This document shows, in pieces, positions 35,003 to 44,633 of a DNA stretch of 64,000 bases. Under the pieces are notes generated by a model. It did no database searches and was not told where the DNA came from. It saw only the letters and a program-made list of their open reading frames with translations. Made by a program: the position numbers and the translations under genes. Source of the stretch: Betaproteobacteria bacterium Ga0074130 (GTDB lineage Bacteria > Pseudomonadota > Gammaproteobacteria > Burkholderiales > Rhodocyclaceae); assembly GCA_001464495.1 (NCBI GenBank), contig LNDZ01000032.1:16001-80000 (forward strand). The letters run 5' to 3'. Position 1 is the first letter of the stretch, and every line of letters begins with the position of its first letter.

Positions 35003-35881
35003 TTAGTACATGCTAGCTTCGCCTTCAGGACGGGTCTTGAAGCGTTTATGTACCCAGTAATACTGGGCTGGCATCCGTAAAACCTCAGCCTCGATGAAGG
35101 CATTCATGCGGCGCGTATCTGCCTCGATATCTGTGCTGGGAAAGTTGTCCCAGGCTGGGCCAATGCGTGTCACGTAGCCTTGCCCGCCGGGCAGCATCTC
35201 CGTGACACAGGCATGTACGCGCGCGCCGGTGAGTGCGGCAATGCGCGGCAGCCCAGTGATGGTGGCGGCAGGCACCCCAAAGAAGGAGACGAATACGGCA
35301 TCGCGCGGACCGTAATCCATGTCCGGCAGATAGTAGAACGGTCGATGTTCTCGCAGTGCTTTGACGGTGGAGCGCACGCCATCCTGTCGCGAGAGCAGCC
35401 GCTGAGCGCCGAAGCGACTGCGCCCGTGATACAGCAGTTGATCAAAGGCTTGGCTTTTTTGTCGCGCATAGATGCTAACAATGTCGAAGTCCATGGTCAC
35501 GCGCGTGCCACCCAAGTCGAGGCCCACAAAGTGCGGTGCGAGCAAGATCACGGGGGCATCGCTGCTACGGCTGCCTACAGGCGCAATATGTTCGATACCT
35601 TCAATCCGCAGCAAGCGCCGTAGCCGTGCTTCGCTCGCCCACCATACAAGGCCGCGTTCGAGCAGGCTGCGCCCTACCAAGGCGATATGTTCGTGTGCCA
35701 GCGCCGTGCGTTCACCTTCGCTCATCGTGGGGAAGCACAGGCGCAGATTGGTCTGCACGATATGCCGGCGTTCGGGCACAGCCCAATAGAGCAGATGGCC
35801 AAGCCCTCGGCCAACCAACGCTAGCAGCGGTAGTGGCAGCCAGTGCAGCAGCCACATGCAGAAAATCCCAATGCGGCTCAT
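35003..35881 (-). CDS. Lysophospholipid/lipid A acyltransferase, LpxL/HtrB family (copy 1)
   Basis: 292 residues. N-terminal membrane helix (WLLHWLPLPLLALVGRGLGHLL) and the HX4D catalytic motif in LAPHFVGLDLGG. Transfers a secondary acyl chain to lipid A in the inner membrane. The ATG overlaps the stop of the next upstream homologue by 4 bases; the two divergent paralogues may add different chains. Its ERRHIVQTNLRLCFP segment is typical of the family. Which position it acylates cannot be told. Confidence 0.88.
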   Translation of the reverse strand: MSRIGIFCMWLLHWLPLPLLALVGRGLGHLLYWAVPERRHIVQTNLRLCFPTMSEGERTALAHEHIALVGRSLLERGLVWWASEARLRRLLRIEGIEHIAPVGSRSSDAPVILLAPHFVGLDLGGTRVTMDFDIVSIYARQKSQAFDQLLYHGRSRFGAQRLLSRQDGVRSTVKALREHRPFYYLPDMDYGPRDAVFVSFFGVPAATITGLPRIAALTGARVHACVTEMLPGGQGYVTRIGPAWDNFPSTDIEADTRRMNAFIEAEVLRMPAQYYWVHKRFKTRPEGEASMY

Positions 35882-36723
35882 GGGGTCTCAGTGACGGGTG
35901 GGCGTGGTGCGCCGGCCGGCTGCTTGTAGCGGTTATAGCCCCACAAATATTGTCCGGGACAGGCGCGGATCACGCGTTCGATTTCGGCATTCAGTTGTGC
36001 GACTTTGTCTTCAGGGCCGCCATTCAAGGGGGCTGACAGCGGCATGAAGTGCACATGGTAGCCAGCGCCATAGGCGAGCCGCTCAGCATAAGTCAGCAGC
36101 ACAGTAGCGCCGGTATCGGCAAGGCGGGCAGCGAGGGTCATGCTGTAAGCGGGGCGGCCAAAGAAAGGTGCCCACACGCCTTCACCGTTGCCCGGTACTT
36201 GGTCGGGCAGCATGCCGATGGCTTCGCCCGCGCGGAGCGCCTTGATCAGGGTGCGCACGCCGGCCATATCGGCAGTGGCTAGTTTGAGATTGGCACCGCG
36301 CCCTGCGGCGTAAAGGTCGCGCAACCAGCTTTGCTTAGGCGCGCGGTAAAGCACGGTAATCGGGCGATGCGATGCGAGGTACTGTGCGGTGATTTCGAAG
36401 CAGCCCAAGTGTGGCGTCAGATACAGAATGCCTTTATTGGCCTCCCATGCCGCTTCGACATATTCCTGCCCGCTGACCTTGACGACGCGCTCCATGACTT
36501 CGTCCTGTGGCCGTAACCAGATCTTCGGCAGTTCCGCCACTAATTGCCCACCGGCAACGATGGCCTCATTACGGACCTCGCTCAGCCCGGCTTGCGTGAG
36601 GTTGGCCTGCAGCTGACGGCGGTAGCGCGGGGATAGCAGCCAAGCCAACCAGCCCAGCAAGGCGCCGAGGTTGTGTAGCAGGGGCAGCGGGAAAACACGC
36701 AGGATGCGGAACAGGAGAAACAT
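35878..36723 (-). CDS. Lysophospholipid/lipid A acyltransferase, LpxL/HtrB family (copy 2)
   Basis: 281 residues, paralogue of the gene after it. Instead of HX4D it has HX4E in LTPHLGCFEITAQ, the variant seen in part of the family. N-terminal hydrophobic segment FLLFRILRVFPLPLLHNLGALLG-like region (about 1-33) anchors it in the inner membrane. First gene of a two-gene operon, divergent from metK. Confidence 0.88.
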   Translation of the reverse strand: MFLLFRILRVFPLPLLHNLGALLGWLAWLLSPRYRRQLQANLTQAGLSEVRNEAIVAGGQLVAELPKIWLRPQDEVMERVVKVSGQEYVEAAWEANKGILYLTPHLGCFEITAQYLASHRPITVLYRAPKQSWLRDLYAAGRGANLKLATADMAGVRTLIKALRAGEAIGMLPDQVPGNGEGVWAPFFGRPAYSMTLAARLADTGATVLLTYAERLAYGAGYHVHFMPLSAPLNGGPEDKVAQLNAEIERVIRACPGQYLWGYNRYKQPAGAPRPPVTETP

Positions 36724-36948
36724 CGTTGCTGTCAGGGTTGAACGTGGCGGCTGAAAGGGCTACATTATCGCCTGTAACAGGCGTGCTTGCCGTGCCCGTT
36801 ATGTACCGCCGAGTTAATGAGGACAACTTGCAGGGCGGTGTTGTTGGTTTAGAGCCACGACGAATTTCTGCTAAAGCGCGCCTGCTCTGTGTTCCCGGGG
36901 CTGGTAACGCCAGCTATCACTAACGGGACATTTCTTGGAGCAGGATCA

Positions 36949-38115
36949 ATGAGCAATAGCTACTTCTTTACCTCGGAGTCAGTGTCCGAAGGACACCCCG
37001 ATAAGGTTTCAGACCAGATTTCTGACGCCATCCTTGACGCGATTCTCGCGCAGGATCCGTATGCACGTGTGGCCGCCGAAACCCTCTGCAACACCGGTCT
37101 GGTTGTGCTGGCAGGTGAAATCACCACTACCGCGAACGTCGACTATATCCAGATCGCGCGCGACACCATCAAGCGCATCGGCTATGACAATACTGAGTTT
37201 GGTATCGACTACAAGGGCTGTGCAGTGCTGGTGGCCTATGACAAGCAATCGCCGGATATCGCCCAAGGCGTGGATCGCGCTAGCGATGATTACCTGAATC
37301 AAGGCGCGGGCGACCAAGGCCTGATGTTTGGTTACGCCTGTGACGAAACCCCTAGCCTGATGCCGCTACCGATCTATCTGTCGCACCGTCTGGTCGAGCG
37401 CCAAGCTGCGCTGCGCAAGGACGGTCGTCTGCCGTGGCTACGCCCGGACGCCAAGTCGCAAGTCACCATTCGCTATGTGGACGGCAAGCCTGACTCCATT
37501 GATACCGTTGTACTGTCTACCCAGCACTCGCCGGATATCTCGCTGGAAGCGATCCGCGAAGCCGTGATCGAGGACATCATCAAGCCAGTGCTGCCGAAGG
37601 AACTGATCAAGGGCGAGATCAAGTATCTGGTTAATCCGACTGGTCGTTTCGTTATCGGTGGCCCGCAAGGCGACTGCGGCTTGACCGGTCGCAAGATCAT
37701 TGTCGATACCTACGGCGGTGCTGCACCGCACGGTGGTGGTGCCTTCTCCGGCAAGGACCCGTCTAAGGTGGACCGTTCCGCTGCTTATGCTGCGCGTTAT
37801 GTCGCTAAGAACGTTGTGGCTGCTGGCTTGGCCACCAAGTGCTTGGTACAGATTTCTTACGCTATCGGCGTGGCGCAGCCGACTAGCGTGTATGTCACCA
37901 CGCAAGGCACCGGCAAGGTATCTGACGAGAAGATTTCGGAGCTCGTGAAGAAGCACTTTGACCTGCGCCCGAAGGGCATTGTTGCGATGCTCGATCTGCT
38001 GCGCCCGATCTATCAGAAGTCGGCTGCTTACGGTCACTTCGGTCGTGATGAGCCAGAGTTCACTTGGGAAGCGACTGACAAGGCTGCTGCGCTCCGCGCG
38101 GATGCTGGTCTGTAA
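36949..38115 (+). CDS. metK: S-adenosylmethionine synthetase
   Basis: 388 residues. Makes SAM from methionine and ATP. Visible are [14 protein letters not shown] (ATP site), [12 protein letters not shown], and [20 protein letters not shown] (P-loop-like). Start ATG 36949 has GGAG about 9 bases upstream. The 225-base gap upstream contains a small hairpin (36900-36914) but no riboswitch class that I can name. Ends in a strong terminator. Confidence 0.98.
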   Translation: MSNSYFFTSESVSEGHPDKVSDQISDAILDAILAQDPYARVAAETLCNTGLVVLAGEITTTANVDYIQIARDTIKRIGYDNTEFGIDYKGCAVLVAYDKQSPDIAQGVDRASDDYLNQGAGDQGLMFGYACDETPSLMPLPIYLSHRLVERQAALRKDGRLPWLRPDAKSQVTIRYVDGKPDSIDTVVLSTQHSPDISLEAIREAVIEDIIKPVLPKELIKGEIKYLVNPTGRFVIGGPQGDCGLTGRKIIVDTYGGAAPHGGGAFSGKDPSKVDRSAAYAARYVAKNVVAAGLATKCLVQISYAIGVAQPTSVYVTTQGTGKVSDEKISELVKKHFDLRPKGIVAMLDLLRPIYQKSAAYGHFGRDEPEFTWEATDKAAALRADAGL

Positions 38116-38129
38116 ATTACCTCTGTCAC

Positions 38130-38164
38130 AATAAAAAACCCGGCCTTGCGCCGGGTTTTTTATT
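38130..38164 (+). terminator. Terminator after metK
   Basis: Long stem AATAAAAAACCCGGC / GCCGGGTTTTTTATT with a 5-base loop; it works in both directions and so may also end fdhD transcription. Confidence 0.92.
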
Positions 38165-38199
38165 GTCTGTGCAGAGCGCTCAATACAGGTCAGAAGGCA

Positions 38200-39060
38200 T
38201 CAAAGTCCAAGTCTTTCCTTGTGGGCATACACCGTGAGTCGTCCTGGCCGCGTCATACCAATCAGCGTCAGGTTTGACTCTTCTGCCAGCCGACGCGCAT
38301 AGGCGGTGGGTGCCGAGACGGCCGCGAGCAGGGCGATACCCTGTGAGGCGGTCTTTTGTACCATTTCATAGCTGGCGCGGCTGGTGACAACCACGAAGCC
38401 TGATTTTGGATCAACCTTGTTGCGAGCGAGCGCGCCGAGTAATTTGTCGAGCGCATTGTGACGACCGACATCTTCGCGGGCATACAGTACGGAACCATCC
38501 GGCAGGGCAAATGCCGCGGCATGGGCTGCGCCCGTTTTCTTGTGGACGACTTGTAACTCGGCCAAATTATTCAACGCTGTGTGGATAGCATCGGGCGTCA
38601 CGCGCAAGCCGTCATCGACCGGCGCTGGGTTTCTGACTGCTGCATCGAGACTTTCCACGCCACAGAGGCCGCAGCCGGTACGTCCCGTTAGATTGCGACG
38701 TCTATCCTTCAGCGTTAGAAAGCGCTCGGTGGCGATTTCCAGTCGGGCTTCAATCCCGTTGGTCAGCTCAACTACGTCCACGTCGTAGAGCTCGGCCGGT
38801 GATTGCAGGATGCCTTCGGTCAAGCTGAAACCGAGTGCAAAGTCGGCGATATCGTTTGGCGTTGCCAGCATCACGGCATGGGAAATACCGTTGTAGACGA
38901 GTGCGACAGGAACCTCTTCGACTAGCTCTTCGACTTGCTCAAGCAAGCCGTCCTTGGTAACGCGGGTGATGTGTCCAGGAACCGATGTGGTCCAAGGGGT
39001 GTCGCGCAAACCAGCTTCTTCGATGGCACAGACTTCGGCTTGCTGGGTAGGGGTGTTCAT
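38200..39060 (-). CDS. fdhD: Formate dehydrogenase accessory sulfurtransferase FdhD
   Basis: 286 residues. Transfers sulfur to the molybdenum cofactor of formate dehydrogenase. The conserved cysteine pair is in TGCGLCGVES, with YAREDVGRHNALDKL and VVTSRASYEMVQKT also typical. I chose ATG 39060, where the protein aligns with family N-termini. It lies after fdsGBAD but behind a terminator, so it likely has its own promoter. It takes the place of fdsC in the known fds operons. Confidence 0.93.
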   Translation of the reverse strand: MNTPTQQAEVCAIEEAGLRDTPWTTSVPGHITRVTKDGLLEQVEELVEEVPVALVYNGISHAVMLATPNDIADFALGFSLTEGILQSPAELYDVDVVELTNGIEARLEIATERFLTLKDRRRNLTGRTGCGLCGVESLDAAVRNPAPVDDGLRVTPDAIHTALNNLAELQVVHKKTGAAHAAAFALPDGSVLYAREDVGRHNALDKLLGALARNKVDPKSGFVVVTSRASYEMVQKTASQGIALLAAVSAPTAYARRLAEESNLTLIGMTRPGRLTVYAHKERLGL

Positions 39061-39169
39061 GGCTGGCGCTTTCTGGGGCGTGCGGCGTAATGTCGATATT
39101 GTACGGCTTCGGGGCGCCCTCGCTTGAATCAACCCTATCAAAGGAGGGCTGTTGGGTTGGGCTTGCCCA

Positions 39170-39211
39170 AAAACAAACCCCGCCAGGGTTGCCCGTGGCG
39201 GGGTTTGTTTT
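39170..39211 (-). terminator. Terminator of the fds operon
   Basis: A 16-bp stem AAAACAAACCCCGCCA / TGGCGGGGTTTGTTTT with a 10-base loop, placed 17 bases after the fdsD stop. Confidence 0.9.
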
Positions 39212-39227
39212 GATTCAACCAGAGAAC

Positions 39228-39473
39228 TTAGTTGTTCGGTGGCGGGGCCGGCATCGTGCTGAGGGCTTCACGCACAATGGGCATCAGGGCGTTGCCATCC
39301 TTGTGTTCAGCCTCGTAGGCCATGATGGCACGGCGCATGCGAGGATCCCAGAAGCGCGACAAATGCTTGGCGACCTCGTTACGCGCCAGTTCGCGATCGG
39401 TAAAGCTGTCAAAGAAGGAACCAATTTGGTTGGCCATCTTGATCAGGTTATCCGGTCCGGATGAATGACTCAT
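39228..39473 (-). CDS. fdsD: NAD-dependent formate dehydrogenase delta subunit
   Basis: 81 residues, last gene of fdsGBAD. The motif LIKMANQIGSFFDSFTDRE and HLSRFWDPRMRRAI are typical of the small FdsD subunit, which is needed for assembly or activity of the soluble complex. No cofactor sites. Follows fdsA by 54 bases. Confidence 0.92.
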   Translation of the reverse strand: MSHSSGPDNLIKMANQIGSFFDSFTDRELARNEVAKHLSRFWDPRMRRAIMAYEAEHKDGNALMPIVREALSTMPAPPPNN

Positions 39474-39527
39474 TTAATTTTCCTTTCAAACAGGCCCTCC
39501 CTCCCGAGAGGGCCGTACTGACATGGT

Positions 39528-42395
39528 TCAGACCTTGGCGACGGCGTTGGTGAGGAACTCTTCCTGCTGACGGGAGAACTCGCGATAACGCTGTTGCCAA
39601 TCCGACGGCTGGCTGACCTTGGTGATTTCGACCGCCGTAACCTTGTATTCTGGACAGTTGGTCGCCCAGTCCGAGTTGTCGGTGGTGATCACGTTGGCGC
39701 CCGAGAACGGATGGTGGAAGGTGGTATAGACCACGCCTGCCTGCATACGCTCGGTGAGGACAGCACGCAGCACAGTTTCACCTGCGCGACTCGTAATACC
39801 AACCCAGTCACCATCCTTCACGCCACGAGCTTCGGCATCGATCGGGTGGATTTCCAGCACGTCTTCGCTATGGAATTCCTGGTTAGCAGTACGGCGGGTT
39901 TGGGCACCCACGTTGTACTGCGACAGGATACGGCCGGTGGTCAGGATCAGCGGGAAGCGTGCATTCACCTTTTCGTCGGTCGGTACGTACAGGGTGTTCA
40001 TGAAGCGACCCTTGCCGCGAACGAAGGTATCGATGTGCATGGTCGGCGTGCCTTCCGGTGCTTCATCGTTACATGGCCATTGGACGGAACCCAGCTTGTC
40101 CAGCTTCTCGAAGCTCACACCGGTGAAGGTCGGGGTCAGGGAGGCGATTTCGTCCATGATTTCCGATGCGTGCTTGTAGTTCATCGGATAGCCAAGGGCG
40201 TTAGCCAGCATCTGGGTGACTTCCCAATCTTCGTAACCCGCAACCGGGGTCATCACGCGGCGAACCGGCGAGATACGACGTTCGGCATTGGTGAAGGTGC
40301 CACTCTTCTCAAGGAAGGTTGCACCCGGCAGCAGCACGTGGGCGAACTTGGCGGTTTCGTTCAGGAAGATATCCTGGACAACCACACACTCCATGGCGCG
40401 CATGGCAGCTTCGACGTGTTGCGTGTTCGGGTCGGACTGAACAATGTCTTCACCTTCGCAGTAGAGGCCCATGAAGGTGCCATCCAGCGCTGCTTCGAAC
40501 ATGTTCGGAATACGCAGACCCGGTTCCGGGTTGAGCTTGACGCCCCATGCAGCTTCGAATTGCAGGCGTGCGGTGGTGTCGGACACATGACGGTAGCCCG
40601 GCAGTTCGTGCGGGAAAGAGCCCATGTCGCAGGAGCCTTGCACGTTGTTCTGACCGCGCAGCGGGTTCACACCCACGCCTTCGCGACCGACGTTGCCGGT
40701 GGCCATGGCGAGGTTGGCGATACCGATAACAGTGGTCGAACCTTGGCTGTGCTCGGTTACGCCCAGACCGTAGTAGATCGCGCCATTGCCGGCGGTCGCA
40801 TACAGGCGAGAAGCTTCACGGATGATGTTTGCATCAACGCCAATGGTCTCGGCCAGTGCTTCCGGCGAGTTTTCTTGACGCGATACAAATTCCTTCCACA
40901 TCGCGTAGGACTCAAGATCGCAACGCTCCTTGATGAAGTCTTCCTTCAGCAGGCCTTCGGTTACGATCACGTGGGCCATGGCGGTCACGACAGCCACGTT
41001 GGTGCCCGGCTTCAGCGGGATGTGATAGTCAGCCTTGATGTGCGGTGACTCGACCAAGTCGATGGCGCGCGGATCGACAACGATCAGCTTGGCACCTTGA
41101 CGCAGACGCTTTTTCATCAGTGAGCCGAACACTGGGTGGCCGTCGGTTGGGTTACAACCGATGACAACGATGACGTCGGACTTCATGACGGAGTCAAAAG
41201 TTTGCGTACCGGCGGATTCACCGAGGGTTTGCTTCAGACCATAACCAGTCGGTGAGTGGCAGACGCGGGCGCAGGTATCAACGTTGTTGTTACCGAAAGC
41301 AGCACGCACCAGCTTCTGGACGACATAGCCTTCTTCATTGGTACAACGCGACGACACCAGGCCACCGATGGAATCCTTGCCGTACTTGGCTTGGATGCGC
41401 TTGAATTCGCTGGCGGCATAGTTGATCGCTTCTTCCCACGACACTTCTTGCCATGGATCGTCAATGCTCTTACGGATCTTCGGCGTGGTGATGCGGTCAG
41501 GGTGGGTTGCGTAGCTCCATGCGAAGCGACCCTTCACGCACGAGTGACCGTGGTTGGCGCCACCGTTCTTGTCCGGCACCAGACGAACGATTTGTTCGCC
41601 CTTGGTTTCGACATTGAAGGAACAACCCACGCCGCAGTAGGCGCAAGTGGTGGTGGTGGTCTGTTCGGCTTGACCGTGTTCGATCACGCCCTTTTCCATC
41701 AGGGTTGCGGTTGGGCAAGCCTGAACGCATGCGCCGCAGGACACACACTCGGAACCCATGAAGGTTTCCATTTGACCGGGTGACACGCGCGAGTCAAAGC
41801 CGCGACCATCGATGGTCAGTGCAAACGTGCCTTGGGTTTCTTCACACGCGCGCACGCAACGGTTACATACGATGCACTTGGAGGCGTCGTAGGTAAAGTA
41901 GGGATTAGATTCATCCTTGCCGATGTTCAGTGGGCTGTCGGCTTCGAAGTGATTGGCGTTACCGGTCATGCCGTAACGCACTTCGCGCAGACCGACCACA
42001 CCGGTCATGTCCTGCAGTTCGCAGTTACCGTTGGCCGAGCAGGTCAAGCAGTCGAGCGGGTGATCGGAGATGTACAGCTCCATCACGCCCTTACGGATTT
42101 CGGCTAGCTTCGGGGTTTGGGTCTTCACCTTGAGGCCGTTGTCGGCCGGGGTCGTACACGAAGCGGGGTAGCCGCGACGACCTTCGATTTCGACCAGGCA
42201 CAGACGGCAAGAGCCGAATGCATCCAGGCTATCGGTGGCGCACAGCTTCGGGATCGGATGTTCGATCATCGAAGCGGCGCGCATGATGGAGGTGCCGGCA
42301 GGAACCGTAACCTCGACACCGTCGATTTCCAGGGTGACGTACTTGTCGGATTCCTTCGCAGGTGTACCGTAGTCAGTGGGGCGGGGTAGGGACAT
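39528..42395 (-). CDS. fdsA: NAD-dependent formate dehydrogenase alpha subunit
   Basis: 955 residues. Catalytic subunit that oxidises formate to carbon dioxide. N-terminal [2Fe-2S] domain (CATDSLDAFGSCRLC), a His/Cys cluster segment (HPLDCLTCSANGNCELQ), ferredoxin-type clusters (CIVCNRCVRACEE and CVSCGACVQACP), then the Mo/W-bis-MGD domain whose metal ligand is the cysteine in DTCARVCHSPTG. Electrons pass to FdsB/FdsG and NAD. The start is ATG 42395 with GGAGAA upstream. Confidence 0.97.
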   Translation of the reverse strand: MSLPRPTDYGTPAKESDKYVTLEIDGVEVTVPAGTSIMRAASMIEHPIPKLCATDSLDAFGSCRLCLVEIEGRRGYPASCTTPADNGLKVKTQTPKLAEIRKGVMELYISDHPLDCLTCSANGNCELQDMTGVVGLREVRYGMTGNANHFEADSPLNIGKDESNPYFTYDASKCIVCNRCVRACEETQGTFALTIDGRGFDSRVSPGQMETFMGSECVSCGACVQACPTATLMEKGVIEHGQAEQTTTTTCAYCGVGCSFNVETKGEQIVRLVPDKNGGANHGHSCVKGRFAWSYATHPDRITTPKIRKSIDDPWQEVSWEEAINYAASEFKRIQAKYGKDSIGGLVSSRCTNEEGYVVQKLVRAAFGNNNVDTCARVCHSPTGYGLKQTLGESAGTQTFDSVMKSDVIVVIGCNPTDGHPVFGSLMKKRLRQGAKLIVVDPRAIDLVESPHIKADYHIPLKPGTNVAVVTAMAHVIVTEGLLKEDFIKERCDLESYAMWKEFVSRQENSPEALAETIGVDANIIREASRLYATAGNGAIYYGLGVTEHSQGSTTVIGIANLAMATGNVGREGVGVNPLRGQNNVQGSCDMGSFPHELPGYRHVSDTTARLQFEAAWGVKLNPEPGLRIPNMFEAALDGTFMGLYCEGEDIVQSDPNTQHVEAAMRAMECVVVQDIFLNETAKFAHVLLPGATFLEKSGTFTNAERRISPVRRVMTPVAGYEDWEVTQMLANALGYPMNYKHASEIMDEIASLTPTFTGVSFEKLDKLGSVQWPCNDEAPEGTPTMHIDTFVRGKGRFMNTLYVPTDEKVNARFPLILTTGRILSQYNVGAQTRRTANQEFHSEDVLEIHPIDAEARGVKDGDWVGITSRAGETVLRAVLTERMQAGVVYTTFHHPFSGANVITTDNSDWATNCPEYKVTAVEITKVSQPSDWQQRYREFSRQQEEFLTNAVAKV

Positions 42396-42409
42396 TATGG
42401 TTCTCCTTT

Positions 42410-43960
42410 TTAGGCGGCTGCAGTCTTGTCAATGCCGAAATCCTCAGGGAAATGCTTGAGGGCCGACACAACAGGGTAGGGAGCCATGCCACCGAGCGCG
42501 CAGAGCGAGCCGTTGAGCATGGTGTCGCACAGCGAGTTGAGCAGGGCGATGTTCTTTCCGCGCTCCTTGCCTGCGATGATCTTGTCGATGGTTTCGACGC
42601 CACGGGTCGAGCCGATACGGCAGGGCGTGCACTTGCCGCAAGATTCGATGGCGCAGAATTCCATGGCGTAACGCGACATCTGGGCCAGATCGACGGTATC
42701 GTCGAACACCACCAGACCGCCGTGGCCGACCATGGCGCCGACCTTGGCGTATTCCTCGTAATCGAGCGGAATATCGAATTGCGACTCAGGCACATAGGCG
42801 CCCAGCGGCCCGCCCACTTGCACGGCGCGGATTGGACGACCGGAAGCGGAGCCGCCACCAAAGTCGTACAGCAGTTCGCGCAGAGTTAGGCCGAAGGCTT
42901 TTTCTACCAGACCACCGTGCTTGAGGTTGCCAGTCAGCTGGAATGGCAGCGTGCCGCGTGAGCGACCCATGCCGTAGTTCTTGTAGAACTCACCACCACG
43001 GGCCAGGATGATTGGCACCGAACCCAACGACATCACGTTGTTGATGACGGTTGGCTTGCCGAACAGGCCTTGCAGTGCAGGCAGTGGCGGCTTGAAGCGC
43101 ACCAGACCACGATTACCTTCGACCGACTCCAGCAGCGAGGTTTCTTCGCCGCAGATGTAGGCGCCAGCGCCTTCACGTACGATCAAGTCGAAATCCTTGC
43201 CGGAGCCGAGGATGTTCTTGCCCAAATAGCCTGCCTTGACGCAGATCTCGATGGCCTTGTTCAGGTTGCGGATCGAGTGCGGATATTCTTCGCGGCAGTA
43301 GATGTAGCCCTTGGTCGCGCCGACGGCCAGACCTGCAATGGTCATACCCTCGATCAGACACATCGGGTCACCTTCCATCAGCATGCGATCGCTGAAGGTG
43401 CCAGAGTCGCCTTCGTCGGCGTTACAGACGATGTACTTTTGATCGGCTTGAGCGCCCAGCACGGTGTTCCACTTGATACCTGTCGGGAAGGCTGCACCAC
43501 CACGACCACGCAGGCCGGAGTCAGTGACTTCCTTGACGATGTCAGCCGGTGCAAGCTTGAGTGCCTTTTTCAGACCTTCGAAGCCTTCGTGCTTGGTGTA
43601 GTCCTCGATCGAGAACGGGTCGATGATGCCGACGCGCGCAAAAGTCAGACGCTCTTGCTTCTTCAGGTACGGAATTTCTTCGGTCAGACCCAAGCTGAGG
43701 GCGTGCTTGCCGCCCTTGGTCAGGCCAGCGTCGAACAGACCGGCAACATCCTTGGCCGTCACCGGGCCGTAGGCCACACGACCTTCGGGGGTTTCAACTT
43801 CGACCATCGGCTCGAGCCAGTACAGGCCACGCGAACCGTTGCGTACGAGTTCAATCTTCTCGCCGCGCTTTTCGGCTTCCGCCACAATCGCTGCAGCGGT
43901 CTTCTTGGCGCCCATGGCTTCCGCGGAGGAGTCCATCGGGACATAAATACGAGTCGTCAT
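42410..43960 (-). CDS. fdsB: NAD-dependent formate dehydrogenase beta subunit
   Basis: 516 residues. Holds FMN, the NAD site and a [4Fe-4S] cluster, like NuoF. Seen are an N-terminal thioredoxin-like part, [16 protein letters not shown] (NADH/FMN binding), [11 protein letters not shown], and the cluster motif [13 protein letters not shown] near the C-terminus. The ATG overlaps the fdsG stop by 4 bases. Confidence 0.96.
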   Translation of the reverse strand: MTTRIYVPMDSSAEAMGAKKTAAAIVAEAEKRGEKIELVRNGSRGLYWLEPMVEVETPEGRVAYGPVTAKDVAGLFDAGLTKGGKHALSLGLTEEIPYLKKQERLTFARVGIIDPFSIEDYTKHEGFEGLKKALKLAPADIVKEVTDSGLRGRGGAAFPTGIKWNTVLGAQADQKYIVCNADEGDSGTFSDRMLMEGDPMCLIEGMTIAGLAVGATKGYIYCREEYPHSIRNLNKAIEICVKAGYLGKNILGSGKDFDLIVREGAGAYICGEETSLLESVEGNRGLVRFKPPLPALQGLFGKPTVINNVMSLGSVPIILARGGEFYKNYGMGRSRGTLPFQLTGNLKHGGLVEKAFGLTLRELLYDFGGGSASGRPIRAVQVGGPLGAYVPESQFDIPLDYEEYAKVGAMVGHGGLVVFDDTVDLAQMSRYAMEFCAIESCGKCTPCRIGSTRGVETIDKIIAGKERGKNIALLNSLCDTMLNGSLCALGGMAPYPVVSALKHFPEDFGIDKTAAA

Positions 43961-44445
43961 TGTGCGCTCCTCAGTTCAGCGATCACTTCATCGAAACGTT
44001 CCTTGCTGACGCGACCAACGATGTCGTCGTTCACGCGGATCGATGGCGATAGGGCACAGTTGCCGAGGCAGTAAACGGCCTCAAGACTGATTTGACCGTC
44101 AGCGGTGGTGCCGTGATAGTCGATGCCTAGGCTTTCCTTGACGTGGCACTCCAGTGCAACAGAGCCCATGGATTGGCAGGCTTCGGCGCGGCATACTTGA
44201 ACCATGTGCTTGCCGACCGGGTGAGTGCGGAAGTGATGGTAGAAGGTGATCACGCCATGAATTTCGGCACGTGAGCGGTTCAGGGCCTTGGCGATGGCGG
44301 GTACGGTTTCCTCCGGCACCCATCCAAGCTCATCCTGAATGGCGTGCAGAATTGGAAACAGCGGACCTGGCTCGTCCTTGAGGCGGGCCAGAATGTCGTC
44401 CAGCGATTTTTTTTGCTGGTCCGACAACGTAGGGGTAGTTGTCAT
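43957..44445 (-). CDS. fdsG: NAD-dependent formate dehydrogenase gamma subunit
   Basis: 162 residues, NuoE-like [2Fe-2S] subunit. Cluster cysteines are in [10 protein letters not shown] and CLGNCALSP. Start ATG 44445 is set by GGAGAA 7 bases upstream; the open frame runs to 44511 without a binding site. First gene of fdsGBAD, divergent from the regulator gene fdsR. Confidence 0.95.
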   Translation of the reverse strand: MTTTPTLSDQQKKSLDDILARLKDEPGPLFPILHAIQDELGWVPEETVPAIAKALNRSRAEIHGVITFYHHFRTHPVGKHMVQVCRAEACQSMGSVALECHVKESLGIDYHGTTADGQISLEAVYCLGNCALSPSIRVNDDIVGRVSKERFDEVIAELRSAQ

Positions 44446-44503
44446 GACTTCTCCAGATGTACCAAAAACCGATCTTGTGCAGCGAATCACATAAGCTCGG
44501 GGG

Positions 44504-44523
44504 TTATGCACTCTCGTGCATAA
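44504..44523. promoter_or_regulatory. Palindrome in the fdsG-fdsR gap, probable operator
   Basis: TTATGCAC-TCTC-GTGCATAA, two perfect 8-bp arms, 59 bases upstream of fdsG and 111 from fdsR. Its position suggests the binding site of FdsR for control of the divergent genes. Confidence 0.5.
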
Positions 44524-44633
44524 AGTCTAGGGCGTCTCACAGTGACCTAGAATTGCTTCAAAGTCCTTCTTGTTCAAAGCCGTTACGCACTGGATAATAG
44601 ACGTCGATACCCACCTTTCCAATATGAAATTTA

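Noticed and set aside
39594..41048. Long open frame of 484 codons on the plus strand
   Set aside because: It runs antisense to fdsA, a full-length well-recognised gene. Long shadow frames are common opposite GC-rich genes and its translation resembles no protein.
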